NCBI GenBank assembly: GCA_963655255.1
Contig: CAVKEB010000023.1
Location: 1-38,695 of the forward strand
Direction: 5' to 3'
Length of the DNA: 38,695 nucleotides
Source: CAG-791 sp963655255
GTDB taxonomy: Bacteria > Bacillota > Clostridia > Lachnospirales > Lachnospiraceae
Made by a program: the position numbers and the translations under genes. The notes beneath the pieces were generated by a model. That model was not told the origin of the DNA. It worked only from the letters and a program-made list of their open reading frames with translations, and ran no database searches. The stretch's first letter is position 1. Each line of letters begins with the position of its first letter. This document shows, piece after piece, positions 29,945-38,629 of the stretch.

Positions 29945-31315
29945 TTATTCGCTCAGAACATCCACTTTATTCTTCCGGATTCTCTTCAGAAATCCGTATC
30001 CCACCAGACAGGATACCAGTTCCGTAATCGGGAACGCCCACCAGATCAATGAAATATCTGCCTGACCGTTTCTCGCCAGAAGGCCGAAAGCTCCCGCCAG
30101 CGGCAGAATGATCACGAGCTGCCGGAGCAGGGAAATCACGAGCGATTCCATTCCGCCGTCCAGCGCCTGATAGATTCCCTGATAAGCGACATTGATTCCC
30201 GCAAAAAGAAAGCTGACGGAGATCACCCGCATGGCCCCGATGAAATATTCCCTGGACTGCCCCGCATGGAAGAACGAAGCAAACACCCCGGGGAAGGCTT
30301 CCGTGATCGCCATGCCGATCACCATGAGGACGATGGTATAGAGCAGCCCGTACCGGATTCCGTCCTGAATTCTCTTTTTGCTGTGCATTCCATAGGCAAA
30401 CGCGATGATGGGCGTAATCGCGTCCCTGAGTCCGAACGCCATGAACAGCACGAACTGCTGTACCTTGTAGAACAGCCCGTATGCGGTCTGCGCCGAAGGA
30501 TTGAACTTCAGGATCAGGTTCATTCCGTAGACCATGACGGACATGAGGGCCTGCGCAATCATCGCAGGCAGTCCGATCGCATAAATTTCCCGGATGGTCC
30601 TGCCGTCCGGCTTCATGTATTTCACGCCGTGTTCAAACTCCCTGTTGAACCGGATATGGAAAAACAACAGCAGCGCCGCCGAGGCAATCTGTCCGATCAC
30701 CGTTGCATACGCGGCTCCTTCCACCCCCATTTCCGGAACGGGCCCCAGTCCGTAAATCATGACGGGATCCAGAATCATATTGATCACCGCACCCATGACC
30801 TGGCCGATGGTGGAATACATTGAGCGTCCGGTCGCCTGCAGCAGCTTCTCGAATAAGGAGAAAAAGACGATTCCGAAGGACGCCACGCAGCAGATCCGCA
30901 GATATGAGGTTCCCATGGCGATGACTTCCGGATCCGCCGTCTGGGAGGAAATATATGGCTTTACTCCGAAAATGCCGAACAAAAGGCATACCGCATAGAT
31001 CACTGCCCCGAGAAAAAAGCTGTTGCCCGCGGCTTTGGCGGCCTTCTGACCGTTTCCCTGACCGAGCGATTTCGCAAGAAGCGCATTGGCGCCCACGCCC
31101 GTTCCGATTCCGGCCGCAATGATCAGCATCTGGACCGGAAACACCAGCGTGAGGGCATTGAGCGCCGCCTCGCTTCCCTCTCTCATGTTGCCCACAAAGG
31201 CGCTGTCCACGATATTGTAGACGGCCTGCAGTGCCATGGACAGAATCATCGGAATCCCCATCTGCACCATGAGCCGGTTCACCGGCATTTCCTTCATTTT
31301 ACTGTTCTCTTCCAT
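29945..31315 (-). CDS. MATE-family efflux protein
   Basis: The 456-residue membrane protein has about twelve hydrophobic segments. MATE hallmarks include MGIPMILSMALQAVYNIVDS, GIGTGVGANALLAKSLGQGN and AFGLRDAITPIIAFAYG. It is a different subgroup from the AT-rich MATE at 21417 and has normal local base composition. A terminator-like hairpin in its leader (31343-31401), 27 bases before the ribosome binding site, may act as an attenuator. It is probably transcribed with the cytidylate-kinase-like gene. Confidence 0.94.
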   Translation of the reverse strand: MEENSKMKEMPVNRLMVQMGIPMILSMALQAVYNIVDSAFVGNMREGSEAALNALTLVFPVQMLIIAAGIGTGVGANALLAKSLGQGNGQKAAKAAGNSFFLGAVIYAVCLLFGIFGVKPYISSQTADPEVIAMGTSYLRICCVASFGIVFFSLFEKLLQATGRSMYSTIGQVMGAVINMILDPVMIYGLGPVPEMGVEGAAYATVIGQIASAALLLFFHIRFNREFEHGVKYMKPDGRTIREIYAIGLPAMIAQALMSVMVYGMNLILKFNPSAQTAYGLFYKVQQFVLFMAFGLRDAITPIIAFAYGMHSKKRIQDGIRYGLLYTIVLMVIGMAITEAFPGVFASFFHAGQSREYFIGAMRVISVSFLFAGINVAYQGIYQALDGGMESLVISLLRQLVIILPLAGAFGLLARNGQADISLIWWAFPITELVSCLVGYGFLKRIRKNKVDVLSE

Positions 31316-31342
31316 CTTTTCGGAATCCTCCTTTTCACACAG

Positions 31343-31401
31343 AAAAAAGTGTGCGCCTATCTCATAAGTCGGACTTACGCTGATAAGCTACACACTTTTT
31401 T
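31343..31401 (-). terminator. Terminator-like hairpin in the MATE leader
   Basis: Outer arms AAAAAAGTGTG/CACACTTTTTT (11 bp) enclose smaller pairings (TATC/GATA) and AAGTCGGACTT. Six T follow on either strand. It contains GGACTTACGCTG (31371-31382), found identically in the next hairpin at 31568. Confidence 0.7.
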
Positions 31402-31547
31402 CTTGATAACTGTTCAATACCTGACGATTTTCCGCAGGGAAATCGGGATATTCTGAATCGTTACTCCGATATAAACTTTTCCTGTAACGGCCGGCTGCAG
31501 CCAGGTTTTTTATAATAAATCTCTCATGCTGCCGATCGGAAGCGCAC

Positions 31548-31594
31548 AAAAAACGAGCAGTGAAACTGGACTTACGCTGGTTCGCTGCTCGTTT
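31548..31594 (-). terminator. Terminator of the MacAB-type operon
   Basis: The stem AAACGAGCAG-N-GAA/TTC-N-CTGCTCGTTT is followed on the minus strand by six T, 76 bases after the permease stop. Its loop contains GGACTTACGCTG (31568-31579), identical to the neighbouring hairpin. Confidence 0.8.
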
Positions 31595-31669
31595 GAAATG
31601 TATTATATGCCTGATTTTCTTATTTTTTCAAGCGGATTTTCCATGGAATCTGCGGAAGCTCTTCCGTCC

Positions 31670-33001
31670 TTACTCGTACCGCAGCGCCTCAATCGGATCC
31701 ATCTTCGCCGCCTTGTTGGCCGGGTAGTATCCGAAGAATACGCCGATGGCGAGGGACACGCCGAACGATCCTGCGATGCTCTGCCAGCTCATGACCATCG
31801 GGATGTGCTGAACCGCCTTGCAGGCCACGGCGCCGATGCCGATTCCGACCGCAATGCCGATCAATCCGCCGATGATGCAGATGATCACCGCCTCGGTGAT
31901 GAACTGCATCCGGATGTCCCGGTTGGGCGCGCCCAGAGCCTTTCTCGTTCCGATCTCTCTGGTCCGTTCCGTGATGGATACCGTCATGATGTTCATGACG
32001 CCGATGCCGCCGACAAGAAGTGCGATGGCACCGATCAGCGTGATGGTCATGACCTGCTGCTTCATGCTGGCATCCGCCTCCTCAATCCACTGCTTGTTGT
32101 TCGAGACATAGATCTGAAAATTCGTGTCCTCCCCCAGAAGGCCCGTGAGATACGCCTGCAGATCATCCGAGAAGGAAATGACGTCCTCTCCGGTCTTCAC
32201 CTTCAGGGTGAAGCTGTTGAGCGCCCGACTGCCCGCGCCGGTCGTATACGTCATGGAATTGAGATACGGAATGTATACCGTCGTGTTCAGATCCTTCTCT
32301 GAGCTGATGCTCCCGTCATAGCCGTAATCTCCCATATTCAGCGTATAGACGCCGATGATCGTATAGTCTGCCGTCGTTTCGTTCCCGGCATCGTCCATGG
32401 ACATGGGGATCGTGATTTTCTGCCCGAGCGCCTTGTCCGCGTCGCCGTCAAACAGGTTGTTCACCAGCTTGTCCGATACTACGCAGACATAAGAGTCGCT
32501 CTGCAGCTCTTTTCCGCTGAAAATCCTTCCCGCTGCGATCGGCGCCTGGGAATCATTGACAGTAAAATATCCCGGATTCACGCCCTGCAGGCTGACGTTG
32601 GCGTACTGATCCTCCGAGGCCGGAGCTCCGCTCCGCACGGCCTTTCCACCACCGCTCATCCAGTTGGTGACGGCGATGGCTTCAATCTGGCTGCCGTAGG
32701 TCTGCAGCATGCTGTTCATCATTTCTTCGGTAAAATTCGGGATGTATTTGCTGTTGTCCCCATTCCCGCTGTCTGTCGTGTCATCCATCTCGATTTCGTC
32801 GGCAAGCCACATGTAGACATCCACGTTGTTGGTTCCGAACGAGGCGTACTGCTCCCGCACCTGTTCCGTCTGCGAATTTCCGACGGTCATGATGGCGATC
32901 ACCGCGGCAATGCCGATGATGATGCCCAGCATGGTCAGAAAGGAGCGGAGCTTGTTCGCCGATATGGAGGCAAAAGCCAGTTTGATGTTTTCTCCCAGCA
33001 T
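31670..33001 (-). CDS. MacB-type ABC transporter permease
   Basis: The 443-residue membrane protein has the FtsX/MacB layout: an N-terminal membrane helix (SFLTMLGIIIGIAAVIAIMT), a large extracytoplasmic MacB-PCD domain (about residues 45-310) and three C-terminal helices including GAIALLVGGIGVMNIMTVSI and EIGTRKALGA. It works by transmitting ATPase motion to an extracytoplasmic substrate rather than by passing it through the membrane. It forms one transporter with the ATPase gene 49 bases upstream and the MacA-like adaptor. Typical substrates are peptides, bacteriocins or antibiotics. Confidence 0.93.
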   Translation of the reverse strand: MLGENIKLAFASISANKLRSFLTMLGIIIGIAAVIAIMTVGNSQTEQVREQYASFGTNNVDVYMWLADEIEMDDTTDSGNGDNSKYIPNFTEEMMNSMLQTYGSQIEAIAVTNWMSGGGKAVRSGAPASEDQYANVSLQGVNPGYFTVNDSQAPIAAGRIFSGKELQSDSYVCVVSDKLVNNLFDGDADKALGQKITIPMSMDDAGNETTADYTIIGVYTLNMGDYGYDGSISSEKDLNTTVYIPYLNSMTYTTGAGSRALNSFTLKVKTGEDVISFSDDLQAYLTGLLGEDTNFQIYVSNNKQWIEEADASMKQQVMTITLIGAIALLVGGIGVMNIMTVSITERTREIGTRKALGAPNRDIRMQFITEAVIICIIGGLIGIAVGIGIGAVACKAVQHIPMVMSWQSIAGSFGVSLAIGVFFGYYPANKAAKMDPIEALRYE

Positions 33002-33050
33002 TTCTTTCTTCCTGAAAATCTGTCTGCGTCGTGAACGGGTTTCCTGTCAC

Positions 33051-33863
33051 CTACCCGTGCGCCCGGCTGCCGCGGCGTTCGTCCACAATCCTTCCGTCCA
33101 TCAGTGTCAGGATCCGGCCGCACTCCTCGGCAAGCGGCTTTGAGTGCGTGATCAGAAGAAGCGTCTTGCCTTCTTCATCGTGCAGCCGGTGAAAGAGGTC
33201 CATCACCTGCCGCCCCGTCTCGGAATCCAGTGCGCCCGTCGGCTCATCCGCGAGAATCACCGCGGGATTGTTCGCCATCGCCCGCGCAATGGCAACACGC
33301 TGCTTCTGGCCTCCCGAGAGTTCGTCAGGCCGATGCGTCATGCGGTCTCCCATGCCGACCTTCTCCAGCAGCTCCTTCGCCCGCCTCGTTCGCTCCTCCT
33401 GCGGAATCCGCGCGTACATCATCGGCATCTCCACATTTTTCAGCGCGGTGGTGCGCGGGATCAGGTTGTAGGTCTGGAACACGAAGCCGATCTGCCGGTT
33501 GCGGATTCCGGAGAGCGCATCGTCCTTCAGCTTTGCGACATTCTTCCCCATCATCTCGTAGGCGCCGGAAGTCGGACGGTCCAGAAGGCCGATGATGTTC
33601 ATCAGCGTACTCTTTCCCGAACCGGACTCGCCCACAATCGCCGTGAACTCGCCCGGATACACGTCCAGGCTGATGCCGTGCAGCACTTCCAGTTCATTCT
33701 CCGTTCCGACATAAAACTTCTTGACGATCTCTTCCAGATGAATCACGGGCCTGCCCTCCTCAGGGCCCGGCCTCCCGTCAATCGGATCCGTCAGAGTCTC
33801 TTCCGGATCATCGTCGAGATATCCGGTCTCCGCCGGTTCCTTTTTCCTGTGAAAAAAACTCAT
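33051..33863 (-). CDS. MacB/LolD-type ABC transporter ATPase
   Basis: The 270-residue ATPase has Walker A GESGSGKST (residues 78-86), Q-loop Gln130, the signature LSGGQ (183-187), Walker B VILADEP and the H-loop histidine near residue 240. An N-terminal acidic extension of about 40 residues (DDDPEETLTDPIDGRPGPEE) precedes the ABC domain. The start at 33863 has GGAGAG upstream with slightly long spacing; non-ATG upstream starts are less likely. It is the middle gene of the adaptor-ATPase-permease operon. Confidence 0.95.
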   Translation of the reverse strand: MSFFHRKKEPAETGYLDDDPEETLTDPIDGRPGPEEGRPVIHLEEIVKKFYVGTENELEVLHGISLDVYPGEFTAIVGESGSGKSTLMNIIGLLDRPTSGAYEMMGKNVAKLKDDALSGIRNRQIGFVFQTYNLIPRTTALKNVEMPMMYARIPQEERTRRAKELLEKVGMGDRMTHRPDELSGGQKQRVAIARAMANNPAVILADEPTGALDSETGRQVMDLFHRLHDEEGKTLLLITHSKPLAEECGRILTLMDGRIVDERRGSRAHG

Positions 33864-33971
33864 CCGTTTCGGTCTCTCCTCTGCGCCGCCTGCCGTGGCT
33901 TCCGCATGTCTCACCTTCCGCCGGCATCTGACTGCTGCCCGCAAAATGCCTGTCTTGCCTTCCGTCAGCGT

Positions 33972-35897
33972 CTACTGCGTATCATAAATCCCGCTCATCA
34001 TGTCCGAATAATTCCCGGAGTCAGCCGACGTGCTGCTCTGAAGCTGCTCGCCCTCCTGAATGTTCCCGGAGGTAATTTCCGTGTAGTAATCATCGGCAAC
34101 GCCGGTCGTCACCATGACTTCTGTGGTGTTCATGGCTCCCTCAGAAGAGGAATCATCCGTCTGCGCGCTTCCTCCGAAGGCGCCGCTCCCCTCACCGGCA
34201 TCGCCGCCTCCCGCATCGGCCTTAGCAGCTTCTGTGCCGTCCCCGGTCACGGAATCCGCCGCATCTCCGGATTCACCCGTGGCGGCCGCGCCGTTTTCCA
34301 CGACGTTCACAAAATAGTTGCCGTTTCCGTCATCGATCAGGCACGAGGTCGGAACCGCAATGACGTTCTGGGCGCTCGCCACAATAAAGTCAATGGTGGC
34401 CGTCATGCCGATCCGCAGGCGGTCATTCGGCTCATCCAGCGTCACCTCCACCTTGTAGGTTGCCCGCGTCTTCGTATTCTGGCTGTTGCCGGACGAGGAA
34501 GAGGAACCGTTCGTTCCGGTTCCGGCGTTGTTCGAGGTTTCCTTCGTCGGTGTCGGAGACGTGAAGGTAACCGTTCCCTCCAGCTCCGTCTGACCGGTGG
34601 AATCGGTTTTCACCCGGACCTTCGTCCCGACATGGAGATCCGCGATGTGTGCCTCGTCAATGTCCGCGCTCACCTTCATCTTCGAGAGATTGTCCAGAAC
34701 CACGCCGTCCGAACCGCTGTAGGTCTGCCCCGCCGACACATTGACCGCCGTCACGGTTCCGTCCATCGTGGCGATGACCTGGCCGTTCTCCAGCTTCTCC
34801 TTGAGCTTCGCAATTTCGGATTCATTGCTCAGGGTATCGGATTCATGCGAGAGGCTCTGGGATGCAATGGCATTGCGGGCCGACTGCTCCGCCGACAGGA
34901 CCGAACGGTTGTTCTTGTTCACCGTCGTGCCCTGATCCTCCAGCGCGCGCACATCGGTGGTGGTGGAGTTCTGATCCGCCTTCACGGTATTTTCATAGGT
35001 CTCGCGGCTGCCCTTCGCCGTCTCATAGGCCGTCTTCGCGTCCGACAGTGCGGTCTGCGCCTTGTCAAGTGCGTTCTTCGCATCGTCCGCGGACCACTGT
35101 GCCTTCATCACCTCGCGGTTTAAGTCGTCCAGCTCCTTCTGCGCCTCGGCGGAGATTCCGGTGCTCCCGACGCCTGCATTCTGCGTGCTTCCCTGCGAAG
35201 GAGCCGTGCTCCCGGTACCGGAATAAGAAGCGTTCAGTTCCGAGGATTTCATTTGTGCCTGACGGCTTAAATCCTGATAATGCGCATATTTGTCATCGTA
35301 GTCCGCCTGGAGCGAATCCACCTGCGCCTGAAGCGCATCCTGCGCTGCCTTCGTCCTCGTCTCTTCGTCCTTGTAATCCTGGAGCTTCTGCTGATCCTGC
35401 AGCTGCTGGTCGAGGGCCTGGTTCGTGTCCTCCGCGCCCCGCATCAGATCGCGGGTTCCGGTCACGTACTGGTCTCCGGAGTCCGCCTGCGCATCAGAAA
35501 GCGCGCGCTGATTGTTGCTCTGTGTGATGGCATTCTGCTGATCAGAAATTGCCTGCTGCCGCTCCTTCAGCGCGAGGTCCCGCTCCGTATCCGTCGTATC
35601 AATGGTGTAGAGGACATCGCCAGCCTTGACAAGATCTCCCACCTGCACATAGACCTCGTCGATGACCACGGCATCGGAGCCCGCGGCCCCCTTGACATTC
35701 ATGGAGCTCTCCTGACCGCTGATGATCTTGCCCTTGGCCGTATAGACATTCTCGATATCCGTGCGCACCGCGGTCTCAATGGAAGGCCCGGCATCCGCCT
35801 GCATGCCATCGCCGTCATTCTTATGGCAGGCCGAAAGGCCCATGGATCCTGCCACCGCAAGAGCCAGCGGGAAAATCAGAAACCTGTGTCTGTTCAT
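33972..35897 (-). CDS. MacA/HlyD-type efflux adaptor lipoprotein
   Basis: The 641-residue lipoprotein has lipobox LSAC (lipidated Cys24). The N-terminal biotinyl/lipoyl half-motif comes near residues 90-120 (VQVGDLVKAGDVLYTIDTTD), then a long coiled-coil hairpin (about residues 125-370, rich in Gln/Asp/Ala), then the second lipoyl half and barrel (GQVIATMDGTVTAVNVSAGQ). The extended coiled coil and an acidic, Gly/Ala/Ser-rich insert (about 545-595) make it longer than MacA (about 370). It links the MacB-like pair to the cell surface. The operon is controlled from the promoter and operator at 35921-35976. Confidence 0.93.
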   Translation of the reverse strand: MNRHRFLIFPLALAVAGSMGLSACHKNDGDGMQADAGPSIETAVRTDIENVYTAKGKIISGQESSMNVKGAAGSDAVVIDEVYVQVGDLVKAGDVLYTIDTTDTERDLALKERQQAISDQQNAITQSNNQRALSDAQADSGDQYVTGTRDLMRGAEDTNQALDQQLQDQQKLQDYKDEETRTKAAQDALQAQVDSLQADYDDKYAHYQDLSRQAQMKSSELNASYSGTGSTAPSQGSTQNAGVGSTGISAEAQKELDDLNREVMKAQWSADDAKNALDKAQTALSDAKTAYETAKGSRETYENTVKADQNSTTTDVRALEDQGTTVNKNNRSVLSAEQSARNAIASQSLSHESDTLSNESEIAKLKEKLENGQVIATMDGTVTAVNVSAGQTYSGSDGVVLDNLSKMKVSADIDEAHIADLHVGTKVRVKTDSTGQTELEGTVTFTSPTPTKETSNNAGTGTNGSSSSSGNSQNTKTRATYKVEVTLDEPNDRLRIGMTATIDFIVASAQNVIAVPTSCLIDDGNGNYFVNVVENGAAATGESGDAADSVTGDGTEAAKADAGGGDAGEGSGAFGGSAQTDDSSSEGAMNTTEVMVTTGVADDYYTEITSGNIQEGEQLQSSTSADSGNYSDMMSGIYDTQ

Positions 35898-35920
35898 AAA
35901 GCGTACTACCTCTTCTGATG

Positions 35921-35945
35921 ACTGTACTATCTGTATTGGTACAGT
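35921..35945. promoter_or_regulatory. Operator of the efflux operon
   Basis: A perfect inverted repeat ACTGTAC-N11-GTACAGT lies directly after the -10, over the transcription start. Its spacing is reminiscent of GntR/YtrA-type sites controlling ABC transporters. No regulator gene is adjacent in this window. Confidence 0.7.
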
Positions 35946-35947
35946 TT

Positions 35948-35976
35948 AATCTAGCATGGTTTTCCCTTCTTGTAAA
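35948..35976 (-). promoter_or_regulatory. Promoter of the efflux operon
   Basis: On the minus strand TTTACA (35976-35971) and TAGATT (35953-35948) are separated by 17 bases. Confidence 0.7.
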
Positions 35977-36099
35977 CAGCCTATATTCATAGGACATCTG
36001 CAGGTGACCGGAAACAAACGGTCCTCTCCCTTTTTCCGGAATCTCCCGGTCAGATGCAGCAATTCTTTCAGCGAATGAAATTATCCCACAGGTCTCTTC

Positions 36100-38592
36100 T
36101 CAGAATCCGTGACCGCCGCCGGAGTGACCGCCGCCACCTCCGCCTCCTCCGAAGCTTCCGCCGCCTCCGGAGTGGCCGCCACTGCTCCCGCCGGAAGAGG
36201 TTTCGATCTTCCGATGCGCAATTCGTTTGGTGTTCGCTCCGCCATAGACAACCGAAGCCGCCACCGCGGCCGCCAGCTCCTTTTTCGTGATCCTGCGGTT
36301 GTGCGTGCTCGCGCGGACTGCCAGGTAGTTGGCAAGAAGCGCGCAGATGAGCGCAAGGAGCGCGTTGCAGATGTACTTCATCGGCCTTGCGATATGCCCG
36401 CCGTCCATCAGGACCGTGCACTCATAGAACACTTCCTCCGCACAGAGGGCATACTCTCCCTCCGATGCCAGCCGGTAAACATTGTCCATGATGGAATCAC
36501 TGTAGGAGGGCGTGATGGTGTCCTGGATGATTCCGGAATTCTCCAGCCGAAGCTGCCGGTTGGACATCTCAATCAGAAAAATCGTTCCGTCTTCGTAAAA
36601 CCAGTCCCCGTAGTTCCACTCCAGATAATCCACCGGATCCTCGTATTCGCTATCGGCGGACAGGAACATCACGTTCCCGTAATCCGTCATCGGCGCCATG
36701 TATTCCGAAAGTTCCTGCCGCTCTTCCTCCGTCAGAAGATCCTCCTCATCGCGGATGAATGCGGAATATCCCGTCTCCTCATTGGTGTAAACGACCGATT
36801 CCTCATCGGTCCAGGCCATGGCCTTCAGCGAAGAATGCAAGGGACCAAGAAGGGATGCTCCGAGGACAAACGCAAGAAACGCGGCCGCCGTCTTCGTTCC
36901 CCCTCCGCCCTTCCTGTCGTGAAAGTTCGGAATCGGATGCGTGGAGAGCATATTGTAGCGGAAAATCAGCGCAGTCAGCGTCATCGCGATGAACAGAAGG
37001 CAGACCAGCATCCCGGCGTAATATATGTAATCCTCCACCGGATTCCAGCTCTGCACGACAATCACTGCAAGGATCGCCGCGGCGGGGAGCAGCGCCTCCG
37101 CGGTCATTTTCCAGTCTCCCGCCTTCCTTCCGTACCAAAGAGCCCCGCACACGATGACCGCGGTCAGAATCGCAAGGACCACCGAGGTAAACGTCCGGAA
37201 CGGCACGTGGGATCCGAACAGATCCACCATGGAGAAGCCGAAGTCATCTGCCCAGGACAGGAACACAATGACGAAAAACACCGCCGTTCCGATGCCGATG
37301 CGGCGCACGAACCCGGCAAAGGAAAAAGCGGCCTTCCGGAAGCCTTTTTTCGCTCTCCGGACACCGGCCTCCATGCGCTCATCCAGCTCCTCCAACCGGT
37401 CACCGTAATCCGGCTCTTCCCCTGTTTTCCCCTTCTCTTTTTCCTTTTCTCTCCGGTGCAGACGATGCACATACTGATAGCCGAGGTCCTCCTCGTGGGT
37501 ATCGCGCCGGATGAGCTTTCTCATATTCCAGAGGTAAATAAACCCGCACAGCGCCGCGAGAAACCCGGACACCGTCATCGCGGACGGCGCCGTTGCGGAC
37601 AGAAATACATTCAGCAGGAAGAAAATCGGAACGGCAAGGACGAGCGACCACAGAAGATACCGGCGGATGTCCACCGGAATGTCCGCCGCAATTTTGCCCG
37701 TCTCGCCGTTGACCACCGAGTAGGCGACGCGCCCGTTTCTCCTCCAGGTCAGAAACCAGACCGGCAGCAGCACGCGGTCCGCCGACTCAATGTGCGTATG
37801 GAAGGCCTTGTCCTCATCCGGGAAGTTTCCGATGGTGTAGCCGCGGTCCGTGTAGTGCTTCGTCAGCTCCGTCTTCGTCCGTTCATTCGCATAGTCCCGG
37901 ATCTTGTCCTCATAAACCTCTGCCGGAACGTCCGCCGTGTCCGCGTAGAACCCGGCGAGGTACCCGGGGAGAAAGTCCTTCTCCTGCCGTTTTTCGCCAA
38001 ACGGCGCAATCTCTTCCCCGATGCTGTCGTCAAAGGAGCTGGAGGCGTCGTATTGAATGCCCTCCAGCCTTGCGGCGAGCGGAACCGTGATCCGGTACGT
38101 ATCCACGTACTCACCGTTTGTTTTCATCGCCTCAAAGGTCACGCCGTCGCCCTCAGCCCCCTGGGAAATCTCATAGTTCCAGTACGGCAGATAGATGCCG
38201 CGAAAGCCCTCCAGAAACGCCGGATCGCGCAGCTCCTTCGGGGCAAAAAGGGAGCGCTGTGCCTTCTTCCGGAAGGCCTCCATGCAGTCCTCCTTCGTCT
38301 TTTGGAACGGAATGATCCGCTTCGGGCGCTTTCTTCCCTCTACGCGCGAAGAGAGGACATCCGACGCGCCGCAGAACGGACAGAACTGGATGATTTCATT
38401 CTCCGTGCTCTCGATCTCTCCGCCGCAGGCCGGGCACGTGAAGACCGTCACGTCATAAAGAGTGCTCTCCTTTGCGGATTTCTCATAAGGGTATTTCTCC
38501 ACGTCAAAGGAAGAATCGCAGTAATCGCACCGAAGCTTCTGGCTGTCGATGTCAAACCGGAGTCCCGCTCCGCAGTTCGGACACGCAAACAT
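36100..38592 (-). CDS. Zinc-ribbon and TPM-domain membrane protein
   Basis: The 830-residue protein has two N-terminal zinc ribbons (CPNC...CDYC in residues 4-26; CPAC...CPFC in 53-74). A soluble domain follows (LPYWNYEIS, about 120-300), then several membrane segments between about 310 and 565. The extracytoplasmic TPM_phosphatase-like domain spans about 590-740 (YGNVMFLSADSEYEDPVDYL), one more membrane segment follows, and the C-terminus is glycine-rich (GGSFGGGGGGGGHSGGG). TPM domains with glycine-rich tails occur in membrane proteins of uncertain function. AGGAG lies before the ATG at 38592. A dispersed hairpin repeat begins 37 bases upstream of the start. Confidence 0.85.
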   Translation of the reverse strand: MFACPNCGAGLRFDIDSQKLRCDYCDSSFDVEKYPYEKSAKESTLYDVTVFTCPACGGEIESTENEIIQFCPFCGASDVLSSRVEGRKRPKRIIPFQKTKEDCMEAFRKKAQRSLFAPKELRDPAFLEGFRGIYLPYWNYEISQGAEGDGVTFEAMKTNGEYVDTYRITVPLAARLEGIQYDASSSFDDSIGEEIAPFGEKRQEKDFLPGYLAGFYADTADVPAEVYEDKIRDYANERTKTELTKHYTDRGYTIGNFPDEDKAFHTHIESADRVLLPVWFLTWRRNGRVAYSVVNGETGKIAADIPVDIRRYLLWSLVLAVPIFFLLNVFLSATAPSAMTVSGFLAALCGFIYLWNMRKLIRRDTHEEDLGYQYVHRLHRREKEKEKGKTGEEPDYGDRLEELDERMEAGVRRAKKGFRKAAFSFAGFVRRIGIGTAVFFVIVFLSWADDFGFSMVDLFGSHVPFRTFTSVVLAILTAVIVCGALWYGRKAGDWKMTAEALLPAAAILAVIVVQSWNPVEDYIYYAGMLVCLLFIAMTLTALIFRYNMLSTHPIPNFHDRKGGGGTKTAAAFLAFVLGASLLGPLHSSLKAMAWTDEESVVYTNEETGYSAFIRDEEDLLTEEERQELSEYMAPMTDYGNVMFLSADSEYEDPVDYLEWNYGDWFYEDGTIFLIEMSNRQLRLENSGIIQDTITPSYSDSIMDNVYRLASEGEYALCAEEVFYECTVLMDGGHIARPMKYICNALLALICALLANYLAVRASTHNRRITKKELAAAVAASVVYGGANTKRIAHRKIETSSGGSSGGHSGGGGSFGGGGGGGGHSGGGHGF

Positions 38593-38629
38593 AGTACTTC
38601 TCCTGTTCTTTTTGTTTTTCTACATCACC

